A stretch of DNA of 50,211 nt from Lachnospiraceae bacterium (GTDB lineage Bacteria; Bacillota_A; Clostridia; Lachnospirales; Lachnospiraceae), in the NCBI GenBank assembly GCA_009911175.1, contig QXWX01000053.1:1-50211 (forward strand), written 5' to 3'. Both the position numbers and the translations under genes were made by a program. This document shows, piece by piece, positions 1 through 8,088 of this stretch; the first letter of the stretch is position 1, and each line of letters opens with the position of its first letter. The notes beneath the pieces were generated by a model. It was not told the DNA's origin, did no database searches, and saw only the letters and a program-made list of their open reading frames with translations.

Positions 1-293
1 CCTTTCAAAAAGTGTATAATCAAGGAGCTTCGCCGCAAAATTTTCGCGATTTGTCAATAGGTAAATATTACCAAAAACATGGCAATATATTTGTGCAATA
101 TTAAGCAAGAAAAGATATAGAACCCTACGTTGAGGAAAAGAAAAAGCGGTATGGAAAATATGCCATACCACTAAAAAGATGGAATATATTTATCTGCGAT
201 TAAAAATCAAAAACACAAGATATTGTGGTTAGTAGGAAGAATAATATTTAAGTTGTTAACATTGATTACAATAAGCAAAAAAGGAGAACTGAC
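1..293. other. Leader region before the LacI-type gene
   Basis: No gene is visible in these bases. There is a short hairpin, GGTATGG/CCATACC at 148-154 and 163-169, and a small dyad GGTAAATATTACC near 60. The ribosome-binding site AAGGAGAA at about 280-287 belongs to the gene that starts at 294. I could not settle on a promoter; TTGTGG at 223 followed by TATTTA is weak. Confidence 0.4.
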
Positions 294-1298
294 ATGTCGA
301 TTTCTGCTAAAGAACTGGCCCAAAAACTCAACGTTTCGCCGGCAACTGTTTCCATGGTCCTGAACAACAAACCCGGAATCAGTGAAAAGACACGTACACT
401 TGTGATGGATGCCGCGAGGGAATATGGATATCATTTTTCCAAAAAGGCGGAAGCTGCCTTCCAAAAAGGCCGAATCCAATTCGTCACGTATAAAAAGCAG
501 GGAACGATTGTCGCTGACACGCCCTTCTGGGTAACCGAAGGCGTCGAATACGGATGCAAGACAGCCGGATATGAGCTTCTGGTCACTTATTTTCACGAAG
601 ATTCAGATATTGACACACAGATCCGGATGCTTGCCGAAAAGAACTGCAGCGGAATCCTTTTGCTGGGAACTGAGCTGTCTGAAAAGGATTTCCGCCCATT
701 TTCCAGGCTCAATATCCCCATTGTCGTCCTAGATACGTATTTTGAAGAATTAAACTGTGACTGTGTACTGATCAATAATGTGCAGGGGGCATACACTGCA
801 ACTTCCTATCTGATCAGCCGGGGTTTTTCCGAGGTGGGGTATCTCCGTTCCTCTTATTCCATCGGAAACTTCGAGGAACGGGCGGACGGGTATTACAAAG
901 CCCTCCGCCACCACGGCATCTCCACCGGCCATCCCTATGCCCACAGGCTTGCCCCGTCCATTGACGGCGCCTACCAGGATATGAAGAAGCTTCTGGCAGA
1001 CGCTCCAAGCCTTGCCCCTGCTTATTTTGCGGACAATGACCTGATCGCAGCAGGCGCCATGCGTGCGCTGAAAGAGTATGGTTACCGGATTCCGGAGGAT
1101 ATCTCCATCATCGGCTTTGACGGAAGTTCCATCTGCGATGTGCTGGAACCTCCCCTGACCTCCATGGCTGTTCCCAGGCCGCGGCTGGGAGAACTGGGCG
1201 TAGAACGTCTGATCAGTAAGATCTGCCACTCCGACAGCACGGTAGTCAAGATGGAAGTGGCTCCATGGCTGAGAGAGGGCAAAAGCGTAGCAAAATAA
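294..1298 (+). CDS. LacI/GalR-family transcriptional regulator
   Basis: This is a sugar-type DNA-binding repressor or activator. Residues 1-50 form the LacI helix-turn-helix and hinge (SAKELAQKLNVSPATVSMVL, then NNKPGISEKTR). The rest is a periplasmic-binding-protein-like effector domain with the usual motifs (DNDLIAAGAMRAL, IPEDISIIGFDG, PPLTSM) near residues 245-290. At 334 residues it has normal family length, and the ATG has a good AAGGAG site. It precedes an alcohol dehydrogenase and an aldehyde dehydrogenase on the same strand, but a strong promoter lies between, so it may regulate them rather than be cotranscribed. The effector is unknown; a sugar is the family norm. A dyad at 1407-1434 is a possible target. 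Confidence 0.92.
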   Translation: MSISAKELAQKLNVSPATVSMVLNNKPGISEKTRTLVMDAAREYGYHFSKKAEAAFQKGRIQFVTYKKQGTIVADTPFWVTEGVEYGCKTAGYELLVTYFHEDSDIDTQIRMLAEKNCSGILLLGTELSEKDFRPFSRLNIPIVVLDTYFEELNCDCVLINNVQGAYTATSYLISRGFSEVGYLRSSYSIGNFEERADGYYKALRHHGISTGHPYAHRLAPSIDGAYQDMKKLLADAPSLAPAYFADNDLIAAGAMRALKEYGYRIPEDISIIGFDGSSICDVLEPPLTSMAVPRPRLGELGVERLISKICHSDSTVVKMEVAPWLREGKSVAK

Positions 1299-1349
1299 GT
1301 CCTGTCCCCTTTTCTGTCCGGAAGCCATTATAAATAAGAAAGTCTGCAA

Positions 1350-1378
1350 TTGACTTCTTGCCCTTTTCCTGCTATAGT
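1350..1378 (+). promoter_or_regulatory. Promoter for the alcohol/aldehyde dehydrogenase pair
   Basis: TTGACT at 1350-1355 and TATAGT at 1373-1378 are separated by 17 bases, a near-consensus sigma-A promoter. It lies about 100 bases before the ATG at 1479. Confidence 0.7.
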
Positions 1379-1406
1379 CAATACGGTTAAAATGTTGTTT
1401 TATTCA

Positions 1407-1434
1407 GATTAAAAGAACAATCTTGCTTTTAATC
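1407..1434. repeat. Inverted repeat in the leader, possible operator or hairpin
   Basis: GATTAAAAG (1407-1415) and CTTTTAATC (1426-1434) are perfect 9-base arms around a 10-base spacer. They lie downstream of the promoter start point, so the dyad could be a roadblock operator for the neighbouring LacI-type protein or an mRNA hairpin. The role is inference. Confidence 0.45.
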
Positions 1435-1478
1435 AACGATCTGTATAAACTATCAGTACGAAAGGACAATGATCAGCT

Positions 1479-2681
1479 ATGAATTCACTCAGAAAACTCT
1501 ATTGCAGAACATTTCAGACAGTATTGAAAATCTCCATTCCCTTCCTGCCTTATCGGAAACCCAAGGTTGTGGGAAGCGTAAAGGCTCTCCCGGACCTGAT
1601 CAAAAAGAAAAAACGCACTAATGTGTTGATCATCACGGATCCCAGCATTATGAAGCTTGGACTGACTAAGCGTCTGGAAAAGGCGCTCACAGAACATCAC
1701 ATCCCTTATACGATCTACGACGGGACCGTTGCGAATCCTACCACTGCGAATGTGGAAACAGCGGCGGCCCTGTATCTGGAAAAAGGCTGCGACGCCATCA
1801 TCGGATTCGGCGGCGGTTCCAGTATAGACTGCGCAAAAGGCGTTGGAATCCGGATCGCCAAGCCGAAAAAGCCCCTCTCCAAGATGAAGGGTATCCTGAA
1901 GGTACATACCCGTCTGCCTCTGCTGATCGCGGTTCCCACCACTGCCGGAACCGGAAGCGAGACTACCCTGGCAGCCGTCATTACGGACGCAGTTTCCAGG
2001 CATAAATACGCCATCAATGATTTCCCTCTGATCCCGCGTTATGCGGTGCTTGACCCCAGGGTTACGATCAGCCTTCCAAAGGCCGTCACTTCCACCACCG
2101 GCATGGATGCGCTGACTCATGCGGTAGAAGCTTACATCGGCCGCTCCACCACTCGTGGGACAAAAAAGGATGCCCTTCTGGCGGTCCGGCTGATCTTTGA
2201 AAATATTGATACTGCCTACAACGAAGGAACCGACATCGCCGCGCGGCGCAATATGCTCCATGCTTCCTTTTATGCCGGATGCGCGTTCACAAAATCTTAC
2301 GTCGGATATGTGCACGCAGTCGCCCATTCCCTGGGTGGAGAATACAATATTCCCCATGGTCTTGCAAATGCCGTCCTGCTTCCGTTTGTGCTGGAAGCTT
2401 ATGGAGAAAGCATTCATAAAAAGCTGTATCACCTGGCCCTGGCCGCAGGACTTGTGGAAAAGGGGACCTCATACACAGAAGCTGCCCGTATTTTCATTGA
2501 TGCCGTCAAGGATATGAAGAAACGGTTTTTGATCGGAGATACCATCAGGGAAATCAAAGAGGAGGATATCCCCAAGCTTGCCCACTATGCGGACAAAGAG
2601 GCAAATCCCCTCTATCCCGTGCCGGTGCTGATGGACGCCGGAGAACTAGAGCAGTTTTACTATGCGGTCTCAGAGCAGTAA
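1479..2681 (+). CDS. Iron-containing alcohol dehydrogenase
   Basis: This is a group III NAD(P)-dependent alcohol dehydrogenase that interconverts an aldehyde and an alcohol in the cytosol. The dinucleotide-binding motif GGGSSIDCAKG is at residues 111-121. The metal-binding region TTGMDALTHAVEAYIG gives Asp210 and His214, and HAVAHSLGGEYNIPHG gives His279/His283 and His293. The length of 400 residues is typical. The start has GAAAGGA upstream. It is followed by an aldehyde dehydrogenase gene on the same strand, so the pair could shuttle acyl, aldehyde and alcohol intermediates. The substrate cannot be read from the sequence. Confidence 0.9.
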   Translation: MNSLRKLYCRTFQTVLKISIPFLPYRKPKVVGSVKALPDLIKKKKRTNVLIITDPSIMKLGLTKRLEKALTEHHIPYTIYDGTVANPTTANVETAAALYLEKGCDAIIGFGGGSSIDCAKGVGIRIAKPKKPLSKMKGILKVHTRLPLLIAVPTTAGTGSETTLAAVITDAVSRHKYAINDFPLIPRYAVLDPRVTISLPKAVTSTTGMDALTHAVEAYIGRSTTRGTKKDALLAVRLIFENIDTAYNEGTDIAARRNMLHASFYAGCAFTKSYVGYVHAVAHSLGGEYNIPHGLANAVLLPFVLEAYGESIHKKLYHLALAAGLVEKGTSYTEAARIFIDAVKDMKKRFLIGDTIREIKEEDIPKLAHYADKEANPLYPVPVLMDAGELEQFYYAVSEQ

Positions 2682-2691
2682 ATCCGTTGTA

Positions 2692-2754
2692 AGGAACTGT
2701 AGGAAAATAACTTATGCGTCGCGCAATCTGCACAAGTTGTTTTCCTACAATCCC
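2692..2754. repeat. Dispersed palindromic repeat, copy 1
   Basis: The left arm begins AGGAACTGTAGGAAAATAAC (2692-2713) and the right arm AAGTTGTTTTCCTACAATCC (2734-2754) is its near-complete reverse complement. The loop ends CTGCAC. It sits between the alcohol and aldehyde dehydrogenase genes. The same arms recur at about 36.86, 27.66 and 41.45 kb, with looser relatives at 4.22 and 48.14 kb. Confidence 0.75.
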
Positions 2755-2842
2755 AAGCGCACCGAAAAATCAGCTGATACAGCTTCCGGTGAATCGAATA
2801 TTTTTTCAGCAAGCATTAGATAAAGAAGGGAGAACAGATGTC

Positions 2843-4222
2843 ATGACAGATACAGAGATCAAAGAAATCGTACAGAAACACCGTACTTATTTTTATACAG
2901 GCGCAACCCTGGATGTCCGCCGCAGAGTCAGGGCACTTATGAAATTGAAAAGATGCATTGAAAAATACGAGTCAAAGATCCACATCGCTCTCGAAAAGGA
3001 TCTGGGAAAGAGCGCATTTGAAAGCTATATGTGTGAAACCGGCCTGGTACTCAGCGAGATCAGCTATATGCTCAAGCATCTCCACTCTTTTGCCAGGGAA
3101 AAAACTGTATGGACTCCTTTGGCGCAGTTTCATTCCAGAAGCTATAAAAAGCCGTCGCCCTATGGGGTGGTACTGATTATGAGTCCCTGGAATTACCCTT
3201 TCCTGCTGACTCTTGATCCCCTGGTGGATGCCATTGCCGCAGGAAATACGGCGGTGGTAAAGCCCAGCGCCTATTCCCCTCATACCAGTGAGATCATCCG
3301 TATGATCATCCGTGAATGCTTTGAAGAGCAGTATGTATCTGTCGTCACCGGCGGGCGCGCAGAAAACACCTGCCTTCTGAACGAACGTTTTGACTATATT
3401 TTCTTTACCGGAAGCCAGGCTGTAGGCAAGGAGGTCATGAGGCACGCGGCGGAGCGTCTCACCCCCGTCACTCTGGAGCTGGGCGGAAAAAGCCCCTGCA
3501 TCGTGGATAAGACCGCCAACATCCGGCTGGCGGCAAAAAGGATCGTATTTGGGAAATATCTGAACTGCGGGCAGACCTGTGTCGCTCCTGATTATATATA
3601 CTGCGACCGGGCCGTGAAGGACAGGCTGGTCAAGGAGATCCGGCGGCAGATTCAGAAGCAGTTCGGCAAGACTCCGCTCCATAATTTTGACTACGGAAAG
3701 ATCATCAACGAGAAGCATTTTGACCGGATCTGCGGGCTTATTGATTCCGGCAAGGTGGTCTGCGGCGGAAAAGTAAACCGAGGGACCCTGCAGATCGAAC
3801 CCACGGTCATGGACAATGTGACCTTTGCCGATCGAGTGATGCAGGAAGAGATCTTCGGCCCGGTCTTGCCCGTCCTCACCTATGACACGCAAGATGAGGT
3901 CATCCGCAATCTCAACACCCTTCCGCATCCGCTGGCGCTCTATGTCTTCACCAGGGATAAGACATTTGCCCGCAGGATCACATCCCGCTGCGGCTTCGGC
4001 GGCGGCTGCGTCAACGATACCATCATTCACCTTGCCACAAACGAGATGGGCTTCGGCGGCTTCGGGGAAAGCGGAATGGGGGCATATCACGGAAAAACCG
4101 GATTTGACACCTTCTCTCACTATAAAAGTATCGTAGATAAAAAGAACTGGCTTGATCTGCCCATGCGTTACCAGCCATATAAAAGGTTCCACGAAAAACT
4201 GGTGCGGTTCTTTTTGAAATAA
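2843..4222 (+). CDS. Aldehyde dehydrogenase family protein
   Basis: This NAD(P)-dependent enzyme oxidises an aldehyde to its acid. Visible landmarks, numbered from the chosen start, are SPWNYPF with Asn117, the cofactor-binding FFTGSQAVGKEV, LELGGKSPC with Glu212, and NCGQTCVAPD with catalytic Cys246. The length of 459 residues and the short C-terminus resemble the class-3/YwdH group. I chose ATG 2843 (MTDTEIKE) because AAGAAGGGAG lies 11 bases upstream; an earlier in-frame ATG at 2714 falls inside a repeat and has no ribosome site. It probably works with the upstream alcohol dehydrogenase. Confidence 0.9.
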   Translation: MTDTEIKEIVQKHRTYFYTGATLDVRRRVRALMKLKRCIEKYESKIHIALEKDLGKSAFESYMCETGLVLSEISYMLKHLHSFAREKTVWTPLAQFHSRSYKKPSPYGVVLIMSPWNYPFLLTLDPLVDAIAAGNTAVVKPSAYSPHTSEIIRMIIRECFEEQYVSVVTGGRAENTCLLNERFDYIFFTGSQAVGKEVMRHAAERLTPVTLELGGKSPCIVDKTANIRLAAKRIVFGKYLNCGQTCVAPDYIYCDRAVKDRLVKEIRRQIQKQFGKTPLHNFDYGKIINEKHFDRICGLIDSGKVVCGGKVNRGTLQIEPTVMDNVTFADRVMQEEIFGPVLPVLTYDTQDEVIRNLNTLPHPLALYVFTRDKTFARRITSRCGFGGGCVNDTIIHLATNEMGFGGFGESGMGAYHGKTGFDTFSHYKSIVDKKNWLDLPMRYQPYKRFHEKLVRFFLK

Positions 4223-4294
4223 GAAACTGTTCAGAATCATGCATAAAAAGATTTACACAAGTCAGATGTACAGATCCATTCTTTAACAGTTCCT
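4222..4294. repeat. Dispersed palindromic repeat, diverged copy
   Basis: AGAAACTGTTCAGAATC (from 4222) faces ATTCTTTAACAGTTCCT (ending 4294). The arms match the AGGAACTGT/ACAGTTCCT family loosely. It starts at the stop codon of the aldehyde dehydrogenase and may serve as its terminator. Confidence 0.5.
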
Positions 4295-4335
4295 AAGCAT
4301 AGGATTCCTGACAAGAATACGGTACTCCGCAAAGA

Positions 4336-4374
4336 AGGGACTGTCGGAAAATCTGCCATTTCCCGGTAGCCCCT
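4336..4374. terminator. Hairpin between converging genes
   Basis: AGGGACTGTCGGAAAAT (4336-4352) pairs with ATTTCCCGGTAGCCCCT (4358-4374) with few mismatches. It lies between the aldehyde dehydrogenase and the convergent PelD-like gene. A related hairpin occurs at 14426-14492. A further dyad, CAGGATAC/GTATCCTG, spans 4384-4427. Confidence 0.45.
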
Positions 4375-4479
4375 CTTTCTCTTCAGGATACGGGAAAATC
4401 CGTCCGCGGCGGCTTCTTCGTATCCTGTTTCACCTTCATATGGTTTCAAAAATGAATTGTTCAAAATACGCTTAAAATT

Positions 4480-5634
4480 TTATGCCACATCTTCCCTCAG
4501 CGTACTTTCATAACCGAGTTTCCTCAGACGTTCCTGAACAACCTCCGCATTTTTCAAATCCGTATTGGCCAGAAGTATGTACAACCTTTCCCCATTCATC
4601 AGGCCCATGTAGTCTGTCTGACGTATGTTGCAGGCTACCTGCGTGGAAACATCATCATAGCTTTCATAGCCCATATCGACCTCTACCAGCGCGCATTCCG
4701 TCAGTCCCTTCTCCTTCGCCTCCAGGAACGCATTGACCAGAATGGTAAATGCTTCCTCATTCAGCACATTGGTCCCTTCCATATAACGCTGCCTGCGGAA
4801 CGTCGCCATATAGCGGCTTGCGCGCAGGATCGCGTTCTGGAGCAGCATCTCGATCACCGTCAGACGTTTTATCTCCTTCTGCGTCATTCGCTCAGACGGA
4901 ATCCCCCAGAACATCAGGAATACCCGAATCTCTTCGTGATCGTATACGGCGCTTGCCATGAGCGGGAACTCTTCCGCCATAGACATATTCATATAAATCT
5001 GGCCGTTCTTCAGCGTATCATACATTTCTCCCATTGCCGTATATTTTATAGAATTGCCCAGCCTTCGCGCCTCCTGAGAGGTAGCGGAGCACAATCTGGC
5101 GTAATCCCGGTTCGCCACGGTATAGATTGCCACGTCCTTTGTATCCATCAGCTCCGACAAAATCTGCGCCGCATAAAAAAGGACTTCCTCCGTCGTATAT
5201 TTTTCCAGGCCGGAGACAATCTCATAGACCTCCTCCAGGCTGTCCTTACCATGTTCATGAGGTACACGAAAAGCCTGGCCCGCCGCATCACCGCTGTCAT
5301 TGAAAAGCTTCTTTAATTCCGCGATCTCCCTGGCTTTTTCCTCCAGGAGCGCTCTCTGCTCCTCAATCTCCTGCTGCATCTCATCAATCTTCTGCTGTAC
5401 TGCATCCCTTTCCGTCTTCTGTGCTTCTTCCGGATTCAATCCCATCAACCTCCCATATTCCCGCATGCTGTATAAAACTACAGGACATGCATAAAACTCA
5501 TTTTCAACACCATTATTTTGCACTTCTTTCCTGAAAATGTCAAGAGCTAGTACAGCATTGCGTATATAATGATGAATAATATGCCTGATATTTTTGTCAG
5601 GACAAGGCGGAGGAAAGAGGCGATGCGGTGGCAT
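4480..5634 (-). CDS. PelD-like GAF plus degenerate GGDEF protein, N-terminally truncated
   Basis: The readable protein has a coiled coil at about residues 70-110 (KIDEMQQEIEEQRALLEEKA), a GAF-like middle region (about 130-290) and a C-terminal domain shaped like a GGDEF domain. There RQTD (338-341) occupies the c-di-GMP I-site position (RxxD) and NGERL (347-351) replaces the catalytic GGDEF. That combination is the hallmark of PelD-type receptors, which bind c-di-GMP and switch on polysaccharide export. No pel gene is nearby. The first 50 or so residues have no ribosome site and look like the stub of a longer N-terminal domain. ATG 5466 is another possible start. Truncation is inferred. Confidence 0.6.
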   Translation of the reverse strand: MPPHRLFPPPCPDKNIRHIIHHYIRNAVLALDIFRKEVQNNGVENEFYACPVVLYSMREYGRLMGLNPEEAQKTERDAVQQKIDEMQQEIEEQRALLEEKAREIAELKKLFNDSGDAAGQAFRVPHEHGKDSLEEVYEIVSGLEKYTTEEVLFYAAQILSELMDTKDVAIYTVANRDYARLCSATSQEARRLGNSIKYTAMGEMYDTLKNGQIYMNMSMAEEFPLMASAVYDHEEIRVFLMFWGIPSERMTQKEIKRLTVIEMLLQNAILRASRYMATFRRQRYMEGTNVLNEEAFTILVNAFLEAKEKGLTECALVEVDMGYESYDDVSTQVACNIRQTDYMGLMNGERLYILLANTDLKNAEVVQERLRKLGYESTLREDVA

Positions 5635-5711
5635 CGTTGATTGACGACAACGCAGTGCTGGCAGAAATAGCAGGTGCGGTATTCACCGTTAATTACACAA
5701 TGCTGTACTAG
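5601..5711 (+). pseudogene. Possible C-terminal relict of a lost gene
   Basis: In one plus-strand frame 36 codons read as ordinary protein sequence (DKAEERGDAVASLIDDNAV up to NYTMLY) and end in TAG at 5709-5711. A stop lies just upstream and there is no start. The relict overlaps the odd N-terminus of the PelD-like gene, so this could be a deletion junction. I do not recognise the family. On the other strand 5708-5788 also reads as a 26-codon tail ending EVEKRIPI. Confidence 0.25.
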
Positions 5712-5815
5712 ATGGGAATCCGTTTTTCCACCTCATCCAGTACCTTTTGAAGCAGGCACATACATTTCTGTTTTAATGGTTTCTCCATTAAGTTTCTTCA
5801 TTTACGAAATAACTC

Positions 5816-5883
5816 TTGCATTGTCAATTTTTCCGTGTATAATGGGGCATACGGGTCTTCTGCGGGATTTGCGGGAGACCCGT
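5816..5883 (+). promoter_or_regulatory. Promoter and leader hairpin of the MATE gene
   Basis: TTGCAT (5816-5821) and TATAAT (5838-5843) are 16 bases apart. The leader then contains ACGGGTCT (5851-5858) and AGACCCGT (5876-5883), perfect 8-base arms. The hairpin lies before the AAAGGAG site used by the gene at 5915. Confidence 0.6.
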
Positions 5884-5914
5884 ATAATAGAATGTAAATG
5901 AAAGGAGTCAAACT

Positions 5915-7327
5915 ATGAGAAATGAAAAAATCAGCTGGGTGAATTTCTTTCGGACAGCGCTTACCATCGCTCTGCCTATCGCGTTTCAGAATTTTTTATC
6001 CACCACGGCAAGCATGGTAGATACCATCATGATCGGCAGCCAGGGTGAGTTGTCCGTAGCTGCGGTTGGGATCTGTTCCCAGATTTCATCTTTATTCTTT
6101 TCCTGCTACTTCGGGTTTGCAAGCGGGGGACTGCTGTTTTTCTCCCAGTATTGGGGCGCCCGCAATGAGAAGGGGATCAACCGTGTCTTTGGGCTTGCGC
6201 TGGTCTGTATGCTGGCTGTGTCCGTGCTCTTCGGCGGAGCCGCAGTCGCCAACCCGGAGTTTATACTGGAGATCTATACGGATAAGGCGAATATCATCGC
6301 CATCGGGGCTCCTTATATCCGAATCGTCGGCTTTGCCTATCCCCTGCAGGTCATCGCCATGATCATCAGCTTCCTGATGCGTTCTACTGAGCGCGTAAAG
6401 CCGCCTCTGATCAGTTCCATTCTTGCGCTGATCACCAACTTTATCCTGAACTGGATCCTGATCTACGGGCGTTTCGGCATGCCCAAGATGGGGGCAGCAG
6501 GCGCGGCAGTGGGGACTTTGGTATCAGGAATCGTAAATGTATTTGTGCTGTTCCTGTTTCTTGTAAGGGATAAAAAAACAGTTGTGCTGAGAATCAAAGA
6601 TATGTTTTCCTGGAAGGATGGTTTTCTCAGGGAATACATGGGGAAATGTCTGCCAATCATCTGCAATGAATTATTTTACGGAATCGGACAGATGCTGATC
6701 AATATCGTCATCGGACATCAGTCCGAGTCAGCCATCGCAGCCATGGCTGCGTTCCGTGTGCTGGAAGGCTTTGTATTCGCCTTCTTTGCCGGCCTTGCGG
6801 ACGCGTCCTCTGTGGTCGTGGGGAAGGAGGTCGGCTCCGGCCACCTTATGAGCGGTTATCAATATATGAAAAAATTCGCTCTGCTGTGTCCGGTGGTCAC
6901 CTTCAGCATCTGCCTGATCGGCCTGCTGCTGAACGGGCCGCTCCTTTCGCTGTTCGGTCTTGGGGCGGAGGCGATGTTTTTCGGCAAATATATGATCCTT
7001 ATCTATCTGGCGGCCGGAACGATACGTACCTGCAACTATATCATGAACAGCTGCTACCGCGCCGGAGGGGAAGCCGTATTCGGAACATTGCTGGAGATCA
7101 TATGCCTGTTTGTCGTAAGCGTTCCCGCAACATGGGCTGCCGGCATGATCTGGCATCTCCCGTTCCTTGCCGTATTCTCGTTCTTGTATACGGACGAGCT
7201 GATCCGGCTTGCCTTTGAATTGTGGTATACCAGGAGCGGAAAATGGATCAAGCCTGTGACCGAGATGGGCCGGGAGGCATTGCCGGGATTCCGGGCGGAG
7301 CTGGCAGCCAGGAAGGGACGTTCTTGA
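5915..7327 (+). CDS. MATE-family multidrug/metabolite exporter
   Basis: This integral membrane antiporter of the MATE (NorM/DinF) family expels organic cations using a Na+ or H+ gradient. The 470 residues carry about twelve hydrophobic segments in two homologous halves. The N-terminal signature LPIAFQNFLSTTASMVDTIM is typical, as is QYWGARNEKGINRVF near residue 88. The ATG has AAAGGAG seven to eight bases upstream, and a clear promoter precedes it. It stands alone as a transcription unit, convergent with the AbiEi-like gene. The substrate is unknown. Confidence 0.92.
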   Translation: MRNEKISWVNFFRTALTIALPIAFQNFLSTTASMVDTIMIGSQGELSVAAVGICSQISSLFFSCYFGFASGGLLFFSQYWGARNEKGINRVFGLALVCMLAVSVLFGGAAVANPEFILEIYTDKANIIAIGAPYIRIVGFAYPLQVIAMIISFLMRSTERVKPPLISSILALITNFILNWILIYGRFGMPKMGAAGAAVGTLVSGIVNVFVLFLFLVRDKKTVVLRIKDMFSWKDGFLREYMGKCLPIICNELFYGIGQMLINIVIGHQSESAIAAMAAFRVLEGFVFAFFAGLADASSVVVGKEVGSGHLMSGYQYMKKFALLCPVVTFSICLIGLLLNGPLLSLFGLGAEAMFFGKYMILIYLAAGTIRTCNYIMNSCYRAGGEAVFGTLLEIICLFVVSVPATWAAGMIWHLPFLAVFSFLYTDELIRLAFELWYTRSGKWIKPVTEMGREALPGFRAELAARKGRS

Positions 7328-7379
7328 AGCAGGCTGTACCGTCTTGTTTCTCAACAACTGAGCCAATCGAGTAGGAAGT

Positions 7380-7396
7380 AGGTGATTAATTCACCT
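7380..7396. terminator. Short hairpin between convergent genes
   Basis: AGGTGA (7380-7385) and TCACCT (7391-7396) flank a 5-base loop. It lies between the ends of the MATE gene and the AbiEi-like operon. There is no clear U-tract, so termination is only a guess. Confidence 0.3.
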
Positions 7397-7504
7397 GCTA
7401 TCCTGCTTGTTCAAGTCATAATAAGCTTTTGATATGCGATCGAATTGCTCTGATTCATCACAGTTCCGCCTCTCAAATACTATATAATCTAAAATGTAAT
7501 TCAT
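7391..7504 (-). CDS. Possible 37-residue protein after the AbiEi-like gene
   Basis: An ATG at 7504 opens 37 codons (MNYILDYIVFERRNCDESEQ and so on) ending in TGA at 7393-7391, inside the hairpin above. It starts 11 bases after the AbiEi-like stop, with GAGAGGGA about ten bases upstream. The composition is charged and protein-like, but I do not recognise it. It could be a third member of the operon or chance. Confidence 0.3.
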   Translation of the reverse strand: MNYILDYIVFERRNCDESEQFDRISKAYYDLNKQDSR

Positions 7505-7515
7505 CACGTTCCCTC

Positions 7516-8088
7516 TCAATGTATTTGCTTAACTCTCAAAAGTTCTGCATATTTTAATAACCGTTTTCGTTGATATTCATTTTTGTATATTTCATTTATA
7601 ATCTCTGCAATATCTCTTGATTCCAAGCGTACGATATCACAAACACTGCGTTCAATATCATAAATAGAGTAGCGGCCATATTCTGTTTCTATTTTTTTCA
7701 GACCAATCTCAAAATTATTTTTGGAGAAATAATGTCGCTTTACGGGAAAATTCATATTCAATACACTTCTGTCTGTTCTTTCTGTAGCTACTGATAAACA
7801 ACCTGGCTCTGTTACAATCGCTCCATGATAATAAAACGCACTATCCATACAAATAACAGCTCTTGGCGCACTAAGACATACTTCGATACATTTATAATCT
7901 AGCGGCTTATCATACCCTCTTCCGTTGATCCAGTAGACTCCATAACATATTTTTTCCAGATAACCGTCCTTTGTCAGAAATGCTATCTGACGATTTGAAA
8001 ATCCTTCTTCAAGCAATTTCTGCGTCCTTACATAACCTTTATATTTTTTACAGATACTTTCTAATTTTATATATGTATTATCTCTCAT
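7516..8088 (-). CDS. AbiEi-like (type IV antitoxin family) protein
   Basis: The 190 residues begin with a winged-helix region (KGYVRTQKLLEEGFSNRQIA, FLTKDGYLEKICYGVYW). They continue with the AbiEi core: a Cys-Met-Asp-Ser-Ala-Phe-Tyr-Tyr-His-Gly stretch near residue 80, IYDIERSVCDIVR near 143, and a C-terminal helical tail. Known AbiEi proteins bind DNA and neutralise the AbiEii nucleotidyltransferase toxin. Here no AbiEii is adjacent. Instead its ATG overlaps the end of a KilA-N gene by four bases, which indicates translational coupling. It could be a lone regulator or half of a different two-gene system. Confidence 0.7.
   Translation of the reverse strand: MRDNTYIKLESICKKYKGYVRTQKLLEEGFSNRQIAFLTKDGYLEKICYGVYWINGRGYDKPLDYKCIEVCLSAPRAVICMDSAFYYHGAIVTEPGCLSVATERTDRSVLNMNFPVKRHYFSKNNFEIGLKKIETEYGRYSIYDIERSVCDIVRLESRDIAEIINEIYKNEYQRKRLLKYAELLRVKQIH

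Noticed and set aside
1485..2432. 315-codon frame opposite the alcohol dehydrogenase
   Set aside because: It lies wholly within a gene with clear motifs on the other strand and shows no domain.
2972..4240. 422-codon frame opposite the aldehyde dehydrogenase
   Set aside because: It is an antisense shadow of a gene with an intact catalytic Cys and Glu.
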